From Chloroflexi bacterium UBA6077 (GTDB lineage: Bacteria; Chloroflexota; UBA6077): DNA of 64,000 nt. The position numbers were made by a program, and so were the translations under genes. The notes under the pieces are model-generated. The model was given only the letters and a program-made list of their open reading frames with translations. It made no database searches and was not told where the DNA came from. Each line of letters starts with the position of its first letter. Positions within the stretch are counted from its first letter, which is position 1. Positions 48,341 to 57,870 of the stretch are shown here, one piece after another. Where the stretch lies: positions 1-64,000 of the forward strand of contig DIXP01000005.1 in NCBI GenBank assembly GCA_002436065.1, written 5' to 3'.

Positions 48341-49454
48341 CCAGTCCACGCTTCTCCAGCTCGGCGGACGCTTGGCTCACCCGGTCCTCGGCCGTCTGGC
48401 CGCGTACCCAGTCCACCAACTCCTCGATGCCCTGCTCAAAGGCAACCTTCGGCTTGTAGCCAAGAGCGCTGATCTTGCCGATGTCTGCGTAGCAGTGCCG
48501 GATGTCGCCCTTGCGGAACTTCCGAACTACCTCGGGACGAAGACCTGGAGGGCCTACCCTCTGGCAGATGAGGTCGGCCATCTCCAGCACGCTCAGCGCT
48601 CGCCCCGTTCCCACGTTGAAGAGCTCGTAGTTGGCGGCCTCGCTCTCCATTGCCAGCAGCAGCGCTTGCACGATGTCGCTGACGTGGACGAAGTCCCTGG
48701 TCTGCCGGCCGTCCTCGAACAGCAGTGGTGGCTTCCCATTCATGGCCCGAGATGAGAAGATGGCGGCCGCCCCAGTGTAGGGGTTGGAGAGCGCCTGCCG
48801 CGGCCCGTACACGTTGAAAAAGCGCATAGCCACGGTGGGGATGCCGTATGCCCTTCCTATGCAGAGGGACATCTCCTCCTGGTCCTTCTTTGAGATGGCG
48901 TATATCGAGGTGGAGTTGAGGGTCTTGCTCTCGGGAGTGGGCAGCGCCTCCAATGGCTTCTGGCATCGCGGGCACAGCGGCTCCCAAAGGGAATCGCGCA
49001 TCTGCTGCTCGCTACGGGACAGCGGTTCCACCGGGCCGCATCGCCGGCACCGGTAGCTTCCCTCTCCGTAGATAGACATGGAGGAGGCCACTACCAGCTT
49101 GCCCACGCTGTGGGTGTGGTTGGCGAGCAGCTCCAGCAGGGTCGCCGTTCCGAGGGTGTTGACGGAGACAAACTTCTCGATCTCATACATCGATTGCCCA
49201 ACGCCCACCGCCGCGGCCAGGTGGAACACCACTCGGACGTCCTGGAGAGCGCACAGGAGCAGTTCTCGGTCCCTCACGTCTCCCACTATCAGCTCTGCCC
49301 TGGGGTCCAGGTAGGGAGGAGGTTGGCGGTCCGGCCCATGGACCTGCGGGTCCAGGCTGTCCAGCACCCTCACTCTGAGTCCTCGTTGCACCAGAGCATC
49401 CACCAGGTGAGATCCAATGAAGCCCGCTCCGCCCGTTACCAGTACCTTCTCCAC
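48333..49454 (-). CDS. NAD-dependent sugar epimerase, dTDP-L-rhamnose 4-epimerase-like
   Basis: 373 residues of an extended SDR. It has VLVTGGAGFIGSHLVDALVQ (NAD loop), VVFHLAAAVGVGQSM, the catalytic Ser in ASSMSIYGEG and YAISKKDQE as the YxxxK pair. Between the serine and the tyrosine sits an insert with CRRC and CPRC, a small zinc-ribbon-like module that is characteristic of dTDP-L-rhamnose 4-epimerases. Active on nucleotide sugars in the cytoplasm, probably feeding surface polysaccharides. The GTG at 49454 has GGAGG 11 bases upstream and puts the NAD loop at residue 8. The upstream in-frame ATG would add 21 unlikely residues. Confidence 0.85.
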   Translation of the reverse strand: MEKVLVTGGAGFIGSHLVDALVQRGLRVRVLDSLDPQVHGPDRQPPPYLDPRAELIVGDVRDRELLLCALQDVRVVFHLAAAVGVGQSMYEIEKFVSVNTLGTATLLELLANHTHSVGKLVVASSMSIYGEGSYRCRRCGPVEPLSRSEQQMRDSLWEPLCPRCQKPLEALPTPESKTLNSTSIYAISKKDQEEMSLCIGRAYGIPTVAMRFFNVYGPRQALSNPYTGAAAIFSSRAMNGKPPLLFEDGRQTRDFVHVSDIVQALLLAMESEAANYELFNVGTGRALSVLEMADLICQRVGPPGLRPEVVRKFRKGDIRHCYADIGKISALGYKPKVAFEQGIEELVDWVRGQTAEDRVSQASAELEKRGLVS

Positions 49455-49868
49455 TGACTCATCCTCCACCCGAAGCCGTCCAACCCCCACGGTTGACGCG
49501 AATTGCGTGGTCCGCATCGATTGGCATCCCGAGCATTCCCACCCGCAAGATCCGTGCTGCTACTACTTACATCCTTAACGAATCGTCTTTGGTGGAAGAT
49601 GACAGTCCGTGAATGGAGGTCGGACGCACATGCGACCGCCCCAAAGCGATACTCGCAACGGTAGCCCCGTCCTAGCCCGATGGGGCTTCGCGCTCTTAGC
49701 CCGGGGCTGCAGCCTCGGGCTGCCCCTGGCGTTTAGACTGCCATTGCTGGTACGATTTGTGCTAGGCACGGTGTAGTTGCTGCCCTGCGACCGCGGATCT
49801 CCAGTGCCCATCCCAGGGGATCCTGGCGCAGACTCCCCGCGTTGAACGCTGTTGCGTTGGGAGGGGTT
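49455..49868. other. Divergent intergenic region
   Basis: 414 bases without a credible gene. A 7-base GTAGTAG occurs on the minus strand at about 49559-49565, 105 bases upstream of the epimerase. A GC-rich self-complementary stretch (GGGGCTGCAGCC ... GGGCTGCCCC) lies at about 49702-49728. I see no convincing promoter for the kinase gene. Confidence 0.3.
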
Positions 49869-52800
49869 ATGCCTCGCGGCCTGTCAGAACCAGCCGAAAA
49901 CCCAGCCGTCCCGGATGGTGTGGACGGGTTGAACAGGACTGATCCGCTATTAGAGGTGCACCAACCGGTCGGATCCCCGCCTGTGCCATACGACGTGGCC
50001 GAGGTAGCCTCGCCGCTGATCCTCAGCCTCGCGGAGGTCCTGGATGGCAATCCGGTGGCTGTTGCCCTGCCCCCCACCCTGATGATGGACCCGAAAGACC
50101 GGGATCGAGTGGCCACTCTCTGCGCCCTCACGCCTGAGGCGGCGCGGCAGGGATGGACCGATACCCTGGCCGACATAGCCCACGAGGTTAGCCACTACGT
50201 TGCTGCCAGGGGCAATGCGGCGATCCTACCGTCCCGCCTGGAGATCTCGACGAAGCGGAGCGAGGGCATGGTTGATGTGTTGGTCTGCCCTGTGCCGCTC
50301 GACGGCGAGGATCTGGGGGCCCTGATAGTGGTGGGGAGCAGCGCGGAACCTCCGTCGGACGGGCGCGTCGCTTTTGTGACAGGGGTGGCGAAGACTCTAT
50401 CCGCCGGGCTGAGAGTTATCCACAGCCAGCGCCGTCGTGAGCAGGCTGCTATGGCGCTGTTGGAGGTAGCCAGAACGGCCGGCTCGACCCTCCAGTTGGA
50501 GGAAGTGCTCTCCCTGGTGGCGGAGCGCACCGCCAAGCTGGTCGGGGCGGACCGCTGCGGTGTGTGGCTCCTCGGGAAGGACGGCCGCACCCTCTTCCCC
50601 TCCGCAATGTACGGCATGCCGTCTGATTTCGTTCGAGTATGGAAGCAGCGCCCCCTCTCATTGGAGGCTGAGCCCCTGTCCAAAGAGGCCATCCAGACAG
50701 AGAAACCGGTGCTTGTGTCCGACGCTCCGAACGATCCACGCACGGACAAGGATGCGGTCCAGTTCTTCAGCGACAAGACCTTCTTGGTGCTGCCTGTGAT
50801 CGCGAAGGGGCAGGTGCAGGGGAGCCTCTTCATCAACCACGTTCACTTCCACCATCGTTACTCCAGGTCGGAGATCGAGACGGCTATGGCCATTGCCAAC
50901 CAGGCCGCCATCGCTATCCAGAACGCCAGACTGTACCGAGAGGTGGAGGAGTGGAGCGGCCAGTTGCAGCGGCTGCAGGCCATAATGTCCAAGCTGAGCC
51001 GTTCGCGAAGCGTCTCCTCCATCGCCAACATCATCGCGGACGAATTACGCAACCTGCTCCGGTACGACAATTGCCGCGTCTTCGTACTGCAGGAGGATAC
51101 CAAGGAACTGGTTCCTCTTGCGGTGGTTAGCTCCAGCCAGGACTACTGGGTGGAGAAGATGGAGAACCTGAGGCTGGAGGTGGGGCAGGGGCTGACAGGG
51201 CACGTGGCAGCCAGCGGAGCCCCCTTGATTGTGGGCGACGTGGAGAAGGACGCCAGGTCCTACCACATTCCCGGTACGCCGATCCTGGATGAGTCGATGA
51301 TCGCCGCACCAATCAACTTCGAAGGACGGGTAATCGGGGTCATAACCCTCTCCAGGCTGGGGCTGAACCAGTTCACATCAGACGACCTGCGGCTGCTGGA
51401 CGTTTTCGCCAACGAGGCGGCCATTGAGTTTGAGAATGCCAGGCTGTACCAGGAGACACAGAACAAGAGCAAGGAACTGCTCGCTTTCTTTCACCGTGTC
51501 GGCGATGCCCTGGCTACGGGACTCGATCCCAACCAGACTCTCCAGATAATCGTGGACCTGGCGGCGGAGATGGTGCGGGCCAGGGCCTGTGCCATCTTGC
51601 TGACCGACGAACCGAGCGGCGACCTGGTTTTCCGGGCCTGGAAGGGGTTGCCGTTCGAGCCGGGAAAAACCGAGCAGAGCGGTCTCGGCCGCGGCATGAG
51701 CTGGCAGGTGGTCAGGGAGGGGGTCCCAAAACTGATCACCGATATCTCCGCGGCGGAGCGGTCTCAGTGGATGCGCGAACTGGAGACTGAGGAGCTGCGC
51801 TCCTATCTGGGCGTCCCGTTGACGCTGCAGGGTAAGGTGATCGGGGTGCTGTCCGTCTTTGGGAGCCGGGTCGGGCAGTTCTCCCCCGCCGATGTGGAGC
51901 TGCTGTCCTCCTTCGCCCACCAGGCGGCCATAGCCATCCGCAACGCTCAGCTGTTCACCTCTCTTCAAGAGCGAGTGCGCGAACTCACCGGGCTGGCCGA
52001 GGTCTCTCAGAGCGTGGCAACCCTTACCAAGCTGGACGATACCTACAGCGAGCTGACGAGGTCTATCGCTCAGCTGCTCCAGGCGGATTGCTGTGCACTG
52101 TTGCTGGTAGGGGAGGACGGGGAGTTGGTACCCCAGCAGCCCTCCTATGGCTTCGATGCCGACGAGCTGTCCGGGATACGGCTGCGGTTGGATGATGCCT
52201 CTGATGGCAGGTCAGATGATGGCCAGTCAGATTCCGCCTGCCCCATTCAGGCGGTGGATGGGCAATTGGTGCTGTGTAGTGGAACGTGGGCCAGGCGGCC
52301 ATCGCTGATGGCGCCGATGCGGGCTCAGGACCAGCTGATTGGGGCCGTCCTGGTGGGAGGGCGGCCGGAGGGGTTCGAGGGGTTCAACGAGAACGACGTG
52401 CGGCTGCTGACCATCCTCTCGGCCAACGCGGCGGTGATAGTGCAGAACGCCATCCTGTATCAGAGCGTGGACCGGGAGCGGGATGAGCTGGAGGCTATCA
52501 TCAGCAACACCTCCGATGCCATCATCATTGTGGATATGGAGAACCGCGTTGCCAGAGTAAACGCCGCGGCAGAGGCGCTCACCGGCTGGGTTACCGACGA
52601 CATGGTGGGACGCGGATGCGAGGATGTGCTTGTGAGCCGCTCGGCTCCTAGCACCGCTACCTCCAAGGCCAGCTTCTCGCTTCAGGAGATCGTCGAGAAG
52701 CGGGAGCCTACACCCTATTTCGAGACGGTGGTGACCACCAGGGATGGCAGCGAGAGGGATGTGGCAGCCAGCTACTCCTTCGTGCGGCCCGCAGGCCGGG

Positions 52801-53600
52801 GCGAGGGGCTGGGAGTCGTGATTGCCAGGGACATCAGCAAGCTGCGAGAGGTGGAGAGGATGAAGTCGGAATTCGTCTCCATGGTCTCACACGAGCTGCG
52901 CACCCCCTTGGGGCTCATCAAGGGGTACGCATCCACGCTGCTTAACCCTCAGCTTTCTTTGGATCAGGCCACTGTTCAGAGATTCCTGATGGGTATCGAC
53001 GGCGCGGCCGATCGGCTGGCCAGGCTGATTGAGAACCTGTTGAGCGTTTCTCGCATCGAGTCAGGCTTGCTTCGGCTCTCCACTCAGCAGGTTGACCTGA
53101 CCCACCTGATCTCCACTGCGGTGTCCACGGTCAGGGTAACGGCGAAGGGCCGTGAGGTCTTGTTGGAGCTTCCCAAGAAGCCGGTCAAGGTGGAGGGTGA
53201 TCGCGTTCAGCTGGAGTTGGTGATTGACAACCTGCTTGGGAACGCAATCAAGTACTCGCCCATTGGGAAGCCGATCACGGTGGCGCTGGAAGCCAAGCCC
53301 ACCAGGATCACCGTGAGAGTAGTAGACCGGGGGATCGGTGTCGCCGCTCATCACCTGCCGAAGGTGTTCGACAAGTTCTACCGAGTGGAGGGAGGCTACA
53401 GTAAGAGGACGCCTGGGAGCGGCCTGGGACTGTTCATCTGTCGCAACATCATCGAGGCCCACGGAGGACGGATCTGGGCCGAGAGCATTCTTGGCGAGGG
53501 GAGTACCTTCGCCTTCGAGCTACCTACAACTCAACCTCGCCAGAAGTCGACCCCTGGCGATAACGAACCGAGTCTTGAGCCGGGAGAAGGTCGTCCATGA
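49869..53600 (+). CDS. Multi-GAF, PAS-containing sensor histidine kinase
   Basis: 1243 residues, no membrane helix. After a weakly conserved N-terminal region that may be a fifth, diverged GAF, four GAF domains occupy about 195-360, 370-535, 545-705 and 715-870 (each with AAIAIQNARLY-type ends). A PAS domain follows at about 880-1000 (IISNTSDAIIIVDMENRVAR). The HisKA domain has SHELRTP with His at residue 1008, and the ATPase domain has N (DNLLGNAIKYSP), G1 (DRGIGV) and G2 (GSGLGLF) boxes, so it should be active. A cytoplasmic sensor of small ligands, redox or light is expected; no phytochrome Cys was identified. The ATG at 49869 follows GGGAGGGG. It overlaps the next receiver gene by 4 bases. 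Confidence 0.9.
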   Translation: MPRGLSEPAENPAVPDGVDGLNRTDPLLEVHQPVGSPPVPYDVAEVASPLILSLAEVLDGNPVAVALPPTLMMDPKDRDRVATLCALTPEAARQGWTDTLADIAHEVSHYVAARGNAAILPSRLEISTKRSEGMVDVLVCPVPLDGEDLGALIVVGSSAEPPSDGRVAFVTGVAKTLSAGLRVIHSQRRREQAAMALLEVARTAGSTLQLEEVLSLVAERTAKLVGADRCGVWLLGKDGRTLFPSAMYGMPSDFVRVWKQRPLSLEAEPLSKEAIQTEKPVLVSDAPNDPRTDKDAVQFFSDKTFLVLPVIAKGQVQGSLFINHVHFHHRYSRSEIETAMAIANQAAIAIQNARLYREVEEWSGQLQRLQAIMSKLSRSRSVSSIANIIADELRNLLRYDNCRVFVLQEDTKELVPLAVVSSSQDYWVEKMENLRLEVGQGLTGHVAASGAPLIVGDVEKDARSYHIPGTPILDESMIAAPINFEGRVIGVITLSRLGLNQFTSDDLRLLDVFANEAAIEFENARLYQETQNKSKELLAFFHRVGDALATGLDPNQTLQIIVDLAAEMVRARACAILLTDEPSGDLVFRAWKGLPFEPGKTEQSGLGRGMSWQVVREGVPKLITDISAAERSQWMRELETEELRSYLGVPLTLQGKVIGVLSVFGSRVGQFSPADVELLSSFAHQAAIAIRNAQLFTSLQERVRELTGLAEVSQSVATLTKLDDTYSELTRSIAQLLQADCCALLLVGEDGELVPQQPSYGFDADELSGIRLRLDDASDGRSDDGQSDSACPIQAVDGQLVLCSGTWARRPSLMAPMRAQDQLIGAVLVGGRPEGFEGFNENDVRLLTILSANAAVIVQNAILYQSVDRERDELEAIISNTSDAIIIVDMENRVARVNAAAEALTGWVTDDMVGRGCEDVLVSRSAPSTATSKASFSLQEIVEKREPTPYFETVVTTRDGSERDVAASYSFVRPAGRGEGLGVVIARDISKLREVERMKSEFVSMVSHELRTPLGLIKGYASTLLNPQLSLDQATVQRFLMGIDGAADRLARLIENLLSVSRIESGLLRLSTQQVDLTHLISTAVSTVRVTAKGREVLLELPKKPVKVEGDRVQLELVIDNLLGNAIKYSPIGKPITVALEAKPTRITVRVVDRGIGVAAHHLPKVFDKFYRVEGGYSKRTPGSGLGLFICRNIIEAHGGRIWAESILGEGSTFAFELPTTQPRQKSTPGDNEPSLEPGEGRP

Positions 53601-54052
53601 GCAAGAATCGCATACTTGTTGTAGACGATGAGCCGGGGATAGTGGACATTGCCAGGGCCAATCTGGAGGGCCAAGGTTACACTGTCATTGGGGCCTATGA
53701 TGGAGAGGAAGCCCTGGAGCTGATTCGGGAGGAAAGGCCCGACCTGGTGATCCTGGACATCTTGATGCCCGAGATGGATGGCTGGGACGTATTGGAGCGG
53801 ATCGAGTCGGATCCAGACCTGTCTGGGATCCCGGTCATCATGCTCACAGCCCGGGTCAGCGACGAAGATGTCTTGAGGGGCCTGGAGACCGGAGCGGTCG
53901 AGTATATGACCAAGCCTTTCTACCCCCAGGACCTGGTGGCAGCGGTCAAGATCAATCTCCACGTTTTCGATCCTCAACTGCGCCAACAGCATCGGAGGTT
54001 ACTGGCGGAGAAGAGGCGCAGGTTGATGGCTGCCCGCGGCCACGCGAGATAG
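53597..54052 (+). CDS. Single-domain response regulator
   Basis: 151 residues. A CheY-like receiver with the acidic pair DDE (residues 10-12), phospho-acceptor Asp 54 (LVILDILMPEMDGWD), Thr in MLTARVSD and Lys in YMTKPF, followed by a basic tail of about 25 residues (RRLLAEKRRRLMAARGHAR). It has no output domain. It overlaps the kinase gene as ATGA, so it is very likely the kinase's direct partner. The basic tail may contact nucleic acid or another protein. Confidence 0.9.
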   Translation: MSKNRILVVDDEPGIVDIARANLEGQGYTVIGAYDGEEALELIREERPDLVILDILMPEMDGWDVLERIESDPDLSGIPVIMLTARVSDEDVLRGLETGAVEYMTKPFYPQDLVAAVKINLHVFDPQLRQQHRRLLAEKRRRLMAARGHAR

Positions 54053-54105
54053 TGCGAGTCACGCGGTCAGTGTTGATAGAACTTCGAGCGTGGACGGAGG
54101 CAAGG

Positions 54106-54489
54106 ATGCAACAGCGAGTGATAGTGGTGGAAGACGAACCTGAGATGCTCGACATAATCCGTATCAACCTCGAGCAGTCGGGCTACGAGGTGATAGCCGC
54201 CCGGGATGGGGTTGAGGCATACGAAGTCCTGGAGGGCGAATCCCCTGATGCCGTCATCCTGGATCTGAACCTACCCAACATGTCAGGCTTCAGGCTGCTG
54301 AAACTGCTCAAGCGGGACGAGCGCTTGAGCAGGATACCCTTGATCGTGGCTACGGCCTTCGCCTTCGAGGAGGTGGAGGACATCGCCCATGAGGGCATAG
54401 ATTGTTTCATGACCAAGCCCTTTGACCCCGCCGATCTGGTCAACAAGCTGGAGTATGTCCTGTCCAGAGGCGGCAACGCCGCTGCTTGA
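54106..54489 (+). CDS. Second single-domain response regulator
   Basis: 127 residues: a receiver with VVEDEPE, Asp 53 (AVILDLNLPNMSGF), the Thr in IVATAF and Lys in CFMTKPFDP. No output domain. The ATG at 54106 is preceded by GGAGGCAAGG. Only 53 bases separate it from the first receiver, and a strong terminator follows, so kinase and both receivers form one unit. It lacks the basic tail of the first receiver and may act as a phosphate sink or relay. Confidence 0.9.
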   Translation: MQQRVIVVEDEPEMLDIIRINLEQSGYEVIAARDGVEAYEVLEGESPDAVILDLNLPNMSGFRLLKLLKRDERLSRIPLIVATAFAFEEVEDIAHEGIDCFMTKPFDPADLVNKLEYVLSRGGNAAA

Positions 54490-54514
54490 GCGTTTGTCTG
54501 AGAGAGGTTCAAAA

Positions 54515-54542
54515 GGGGGGCCGGCATTGTTGCCGGCCCCCC
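54515..54542 (+). terminator. Terminator of the kinase-receiver operon
   Basis: A perfect 12-bp GC-rich stem (ggggggccggca, 54515-54526 with 54531-54542) and a TTGT loop, directly before the yqeY promoter. Confidence 0.8.
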
Positions 54543-54546
54543 GTCG

Positions 54547-54576
54547 TTGACAGTATGCGAAAGGGCTACCTATAAT
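54547..54576 (+). promoter_or_regulatory. Consensus sigma-70 promoter of yqeY
   Basis: TTGACA (54547-54552) and TATAAT (54571-54576) are both perfect, with an 18-base spacer. They lie 24 bases before the start codon at 54601 and immediately after the upstream terminator. Confidence 0.88.
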
Positions 54577-54600
54577 CGGGCGATTGGGAGGGTAGCGGAA

Positions 54601-55047
54601 ATGGATTTGAACGAGCGATTGATGGCTGACCTCAAGGACGCCATGCGTAATCGGCAGGAGGTACGGGTGTCCACCATCCGGCTCGCTCGGGCCGCCATCG
54701 GCAACGAGGCCATCGCAAAGCGCAGGCCTCTCGAAGAGAGCGAGGTCTTGGCGGTGATCTCGCGCCAGATCAAGCAGCGCCGAGAGTCGATCGAGGAGTT
54801 CCAGAAGGGTAACAGACCCGACCTGGTTGCCCGGGAGCAGGAAGAGCTGGAGATCCTCCTCACCTATATGCCCGAGCAGATGTCTCGGGAGGAGATAGCC
54901 AGCGCGGCCGGGGTTGCCATCCAGCAGGTGGGAGCCCAGGATTCCAAGGACTTCGGCAAGGTGATGTCCAGGCTGGCGCCACAGTTGAAGGGACGCGCCG
55001 ACGGGCGGTTGGTCGCGGAGGTAGTCCGCGAGCTGCTGTCCCAGTAG
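54601..55047 (+). CDS. yqeY: YqeY/GatB-like domain protein
   Basis: 148 residues: NERLMADLKDAMRNRQEVRV, ISRQIKQRRESIEEFQKGNR, and LTYMPEQMSREEI ending in the GKVMSRLAPQLKGRADG helix of the GatB/YqeY tRNA-binding-like domain. Its family is linked to tRNA-dependent amidation but has no proven role. It is near pgpH-ybeY, as in Firmicutes genomes. The longer upstream frame would begin inside the promoter, so the ATG at 54601 with GGAGGGTAGCGG upstream is right. Confidence 0.93.
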   Translation: MDLNERLMADLKDAMRNRQEVRVSTIRLARAAIGNEAIAKRRPLEESEVLAVISRQIKQRRESIEEFQKGNRPDLVAREQEELEILLTYMPEQMSREEIASAAGVAIQQVGAQDSKDFGKVMSRLAPQLKGRADGRLVAEVVRELLSQ

Positions 55048-55229
55048 CACTTCGCCAATGTGATCGTGATAGGCGGCGAAGCCGCCGTCTCCCGGGAGCG
55101 CGGGCGTCTCGCCCTCCCGTCCCTGTAGGGCAGGCCCTTGTCCCCCCTGCCGCCACCGTCGCCAAACGCGACGTATCATGCACAGTGCCGGATGACAAGC
55201 AATCTGGATTGACGGAAGGTGGTGCGATC

Positions 55230-57368
55230 GTGGCTCTGATGGATTCGCCTCCCAACCACAGCCGGCCCGACTTCAACAAGCATAGGATGGCTCGCCTGGT
55301 TCTTCTCACTGCGACGTTGGCCATCGGTCTCACCTTTCTCTTGTCTGCCCCCCTTCGCCTCAGTGGATACCAACTCCACGAGGGTGATGTCGCCCAGACC
55401 AATATCAGGGCACCTAAACGCATCCAGTTCGAGTCGGCCATAGCCACCAGGGCGGAGCGCGATAGGGCAGCCAACAGCGTGCAGGAGCAGTACACCTCGG
55501 ACTCAGGGGTCGCGCCCCAACAGCGGAACAAGTTGGGTGTCCTGCTCCAGACCATTGGTGGTATTCGCAACACCCCCTCCATGGCCTTGGACGTGAAGAA
55601 GTCTGCCATTCAGAAGGCGCTGGAGTTCGATCTTACCGATGCTGAGCTGTCTCTCATGACCACCATGGACGATGCGCGGTGGCAGGTGCTGGCACTGAAC
55701 ACCCCGAGGGTGCTTTTTGAGCTGCTTAGCGAGAGGGTCACTGCCGAGCGGTTGCGAGGATTGAAAGGGGAGGCGCTGGCACGGCTGGTCGCGATACCCG
55801 CCGACCAGGACAGGGAGTTGGCGGCGGAGTTGGTGGCGCGCATGGCGAGGGTCAACTACTCGCCCAACCCCGCGGAGACGGATAGGCTTCGGCGGGAGGC
55901 CCGCGACTCGGTGGCACCCGTCACCAAGACTGTCGAGGAAGGCGAGGCAATCCTTCGCGAGGGTGACGTGGCGAGGGACACCGACCTTGAGAAGTTGGAG
56001 GCGCTGGGACTGCGGAATCCGGCCGCCGACTGGCCCAACATCGTCGCGTCGGCGTTGCTGGCCCTGGTCGTGACATTCCTGCTGGCTGGCTATGTCTGGA
56101 TCTTCGAGCCGTCCCTGATGGTCCACGAGAAGCGTCTGCTTTTGGTGGTGCTGGTGGCTTTCGCCACCGTGCTGGCCGCCAAGGTGGTCCTGCCAGGCCG
56201 ACCCCACTGGGCCTACATCTTCCCCATCTCGGCGGTGGCAATGCTGCTGGCTACCCTGCTGGATGCCCAGCTTTCGCTCGCGGTCACCGTCTTGCTCGCG
56301 CTGCTGGTGGCCTCCATCGCTGGGAACTCCCTGGAGCTGGCCATAATCGGGGTTGCAGGCGCGGTGATCGGATCGATGGGGGTCCGCCGAAGCGAGCGGC
56401 TCCACTCCTACTTTGTCGTCGGCGGCCTCGTGGCCCTGGCGAGCTTCGCGGTCATCCTTTCCTACCGCCTCACCTCCAAGACCGAAGACTGGGCCGAGCT
56501 ACTGAAGATGGCGGGCTACTGTACCGTCAACGGTCTGCTCTCCGCTTCGCTCACCGTGGGCTTCTTCAGCCTGCTGGGACGAGTGTTCGGCATCACCACC
56601 ACCCTGCAGCTGCTGGAACTGTCGGACCCTACCCAGCCGCTGTTGCGGAGGTTGTTGAACGAAGCCCCTGGGACCTATCATCACAGCATAATGGTGGGCA
56701 ACCTGGCGGAGAGGGCCGCGGAGCGGGTCGGCGCCGATGCCTTGCTGGTGCGGGTGGGAGCCTACTACCACGATGTGGGCAAACTTGCCCGCCCCTACTT
56801 CTTCATCGAGAACCAGTTCGACGGTAAGAACGTCCACGATACCCTGGACCCAAAGACCAGTGCGAGGATCGTGACGTCCCATGTACGGGATGGCGTGGAC
56901 CTCGCATCAAAGTACCGGCTGCCGCCCCGCATTCGGGAGTTCATCACCGAGCACCACGGCACCAGGCTGGTGAGCTACTTCTACAGCCGTGCTACCCAAG
57001 AGGGGGATGGTCCTGTGGACGCATCCCTGTACGCCTACCCCGGGCCCAGGCCTCGCAGCAAGGAGGCTGCGATCGTGATGCTGGCTGACTCGGTGGAGGC
57101 CGTGGTGCGGTCGGCCAAGGACCACTCGCCGGAGAACGTGGCTAATTTGGTGCGCAAGGTGGTGGCCGAGAGGGTGGCTGAAGGCCAGTTAGATGAGTGC
57201 GACCTGACCATGCGCGACCTGGATGAGATAGAGAAAGCCTTTATCACGATCCTGATGGGGATGTATCACCCCAGGATCGAATACCCACCTGCCACACTAC
57301 CCCTGAGTGAGCCCGAGAGGGAGGCGCTCCCGGAAGGAATAGTCGGTGATGTCCAACAGTCTGCCTGA
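55230..57368 (+). CDS. pgpH: 7TMR-HDED / HD phosphodiesterase (c-di-AMP-specific PgpH type)
   Basis: About 712 residues. One N-terminal helix (LVLLTATLAIGLTFLLS) is followed by an extracytoplasmic 7TMR-HDED domain to about residue 270, seven membrane helices, and a C-terminal HD domain with HHSIMVGNLAE, GAYYHDVGKLARP and TEHHGT. The HD metal ligands are present, so it should cleave c-di-AMP to pApA as PgpH does in Listeria. The GTG at 55230 has GGAAGGTGG 7 bases upstream; an ATG 9 bases further and a GTG at 55185 are alternatives. It overlaps ybeY by 20 bases, the conserved neighbour. Confidence 0.92.
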   Translation: MALMDSPPNHSRPDFNKHRMARLVLLTATLAIGLTFLLSAPLRLSGYQLHEGDVAQTNIRAPKRIQFESAIATRAERDRAANSVQEQYTSDSGVAPQQRNKLGVLLQTIGGIRNTPSMALDVKKSAIQKALEFDLTDAELSLMTTMDDARWQVLALNTPRVLFELLSERVTAERLRGLKGEALARLVAIPADQDRELAAELVARMARVNYSPNPAETDRLRREARDSVAPVTKTVEEGEAILREGDVARDTDLEKLEALGLRNPAADWPNIVASALLALVVTFLLAGYVWIFEPSLMVHEKRLLLVVLVAFATVLAAKVVLPGRPHWAYIFPISAVAMLLATLLDAQLSLAVTVLLALLVASIAGNSLELAIIGVAGAVIGSMGVRRSERLHSYFVVGGLVALASFAVILSYRLTSKTEDWAELLKMAGYCTVNGLLSASLTVGFFSLLGRVFGITTTLQLLELSDPTQPLLRRLLNEAPGTYHHSIMVGNLAERAAERVGADALLVRVGAYYHDVGKLARPYFFIENQFDGKNVHDTLDPKTSARIVTSHVRDGVDLASKYRLPPRIREFITEHHGTRLVSYFYSRATQEGDGPVDASLYAYPGPRPRSKEAAIVMLADSVEAVVRSAKDHSPENVANLVRKVVAERVAEGQLDECDLTMRDLDEIEKAFITILMGMYHPRIEYPPATLPLSEPEREALPEGIVGDVQQSA

Positions 57369-57870
57369 AAGTTCACGCTCAGTTGTTGTTGAGTGGGATG
57401 TCCTGGAGAGCCTGGAGGCGGCCGTCGACCGCCCTTTCCTGGAGTCGGTGCTGGCGGAAGCCATGGCAGGGAGGGATCTGGGTGGCCCCGTCTCCGTGGG
57501 GCTGGTGATCACCGACGATGGGGACCTCCAGCAGATGAACCGCGAGCACCGTGGCATCGATGCCCCAACAGACGTGCTCTCCTTCCCCCTTCAGCAGTAC
57601 GAGACCCCCGAAAAGCGGGTGTCGGTCTTTCCCCAGCCTCCGGGAGAGCCCCTTCCCCTGGGAGACATCGCCATTTCCTACCAGAGGGCGGCTGAGCAGG
57701 CGGTGTCCTATGGCCACTCCCTGGATCGCGAGCTGGCCTTCCTTGTGGTCCACGGCGCCATGCATCTGCTGGGCTACGACCACGAGGATCCCGACGACCA
57801 GCGGCGGATGAGGCAGGAGGAGGAGTCGGTGCTGAGCAGGATGGGCTTGGGGCGGGGAAGTGATGAGTGA
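57349..57870 (+). CDS. ybeY: Endoribonuclease YbeY
   Basis: About 173 residues. The zinc site HGAMHLLGYDHE (HGxxHLxGYDH) is intact. The beginning (VGLVITDDGDLQQMNREHRG, DVLSFPL) and LGDIAISY complete the family pattern. YbeY processes 16S rRNA ends and takes part in ribosome quality control. It overlaps pgpH and dgkA, giving the compact pgpH-ybeY-dgkA order known from Gram-positive bacteria. The start may be the ATG at 57349 or the preceding GTG at 57346. Confidence 0.95.
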   Translation: MSNSLPESSRSVVVEWDVLESLEAAVDRPFLESVLAEAMAGRDLGGPVSVGLVITDDGDLQQMNREHRGIDAPTDVLSFPLQQYETPEKRVSVFPQPPGEPLPLGDIAISYQRAAEQAVSYGHSLDRELAFLVVHGAMHLLGYDHEDPDDQRRMRQEEESVLSRMGLGRGSDE

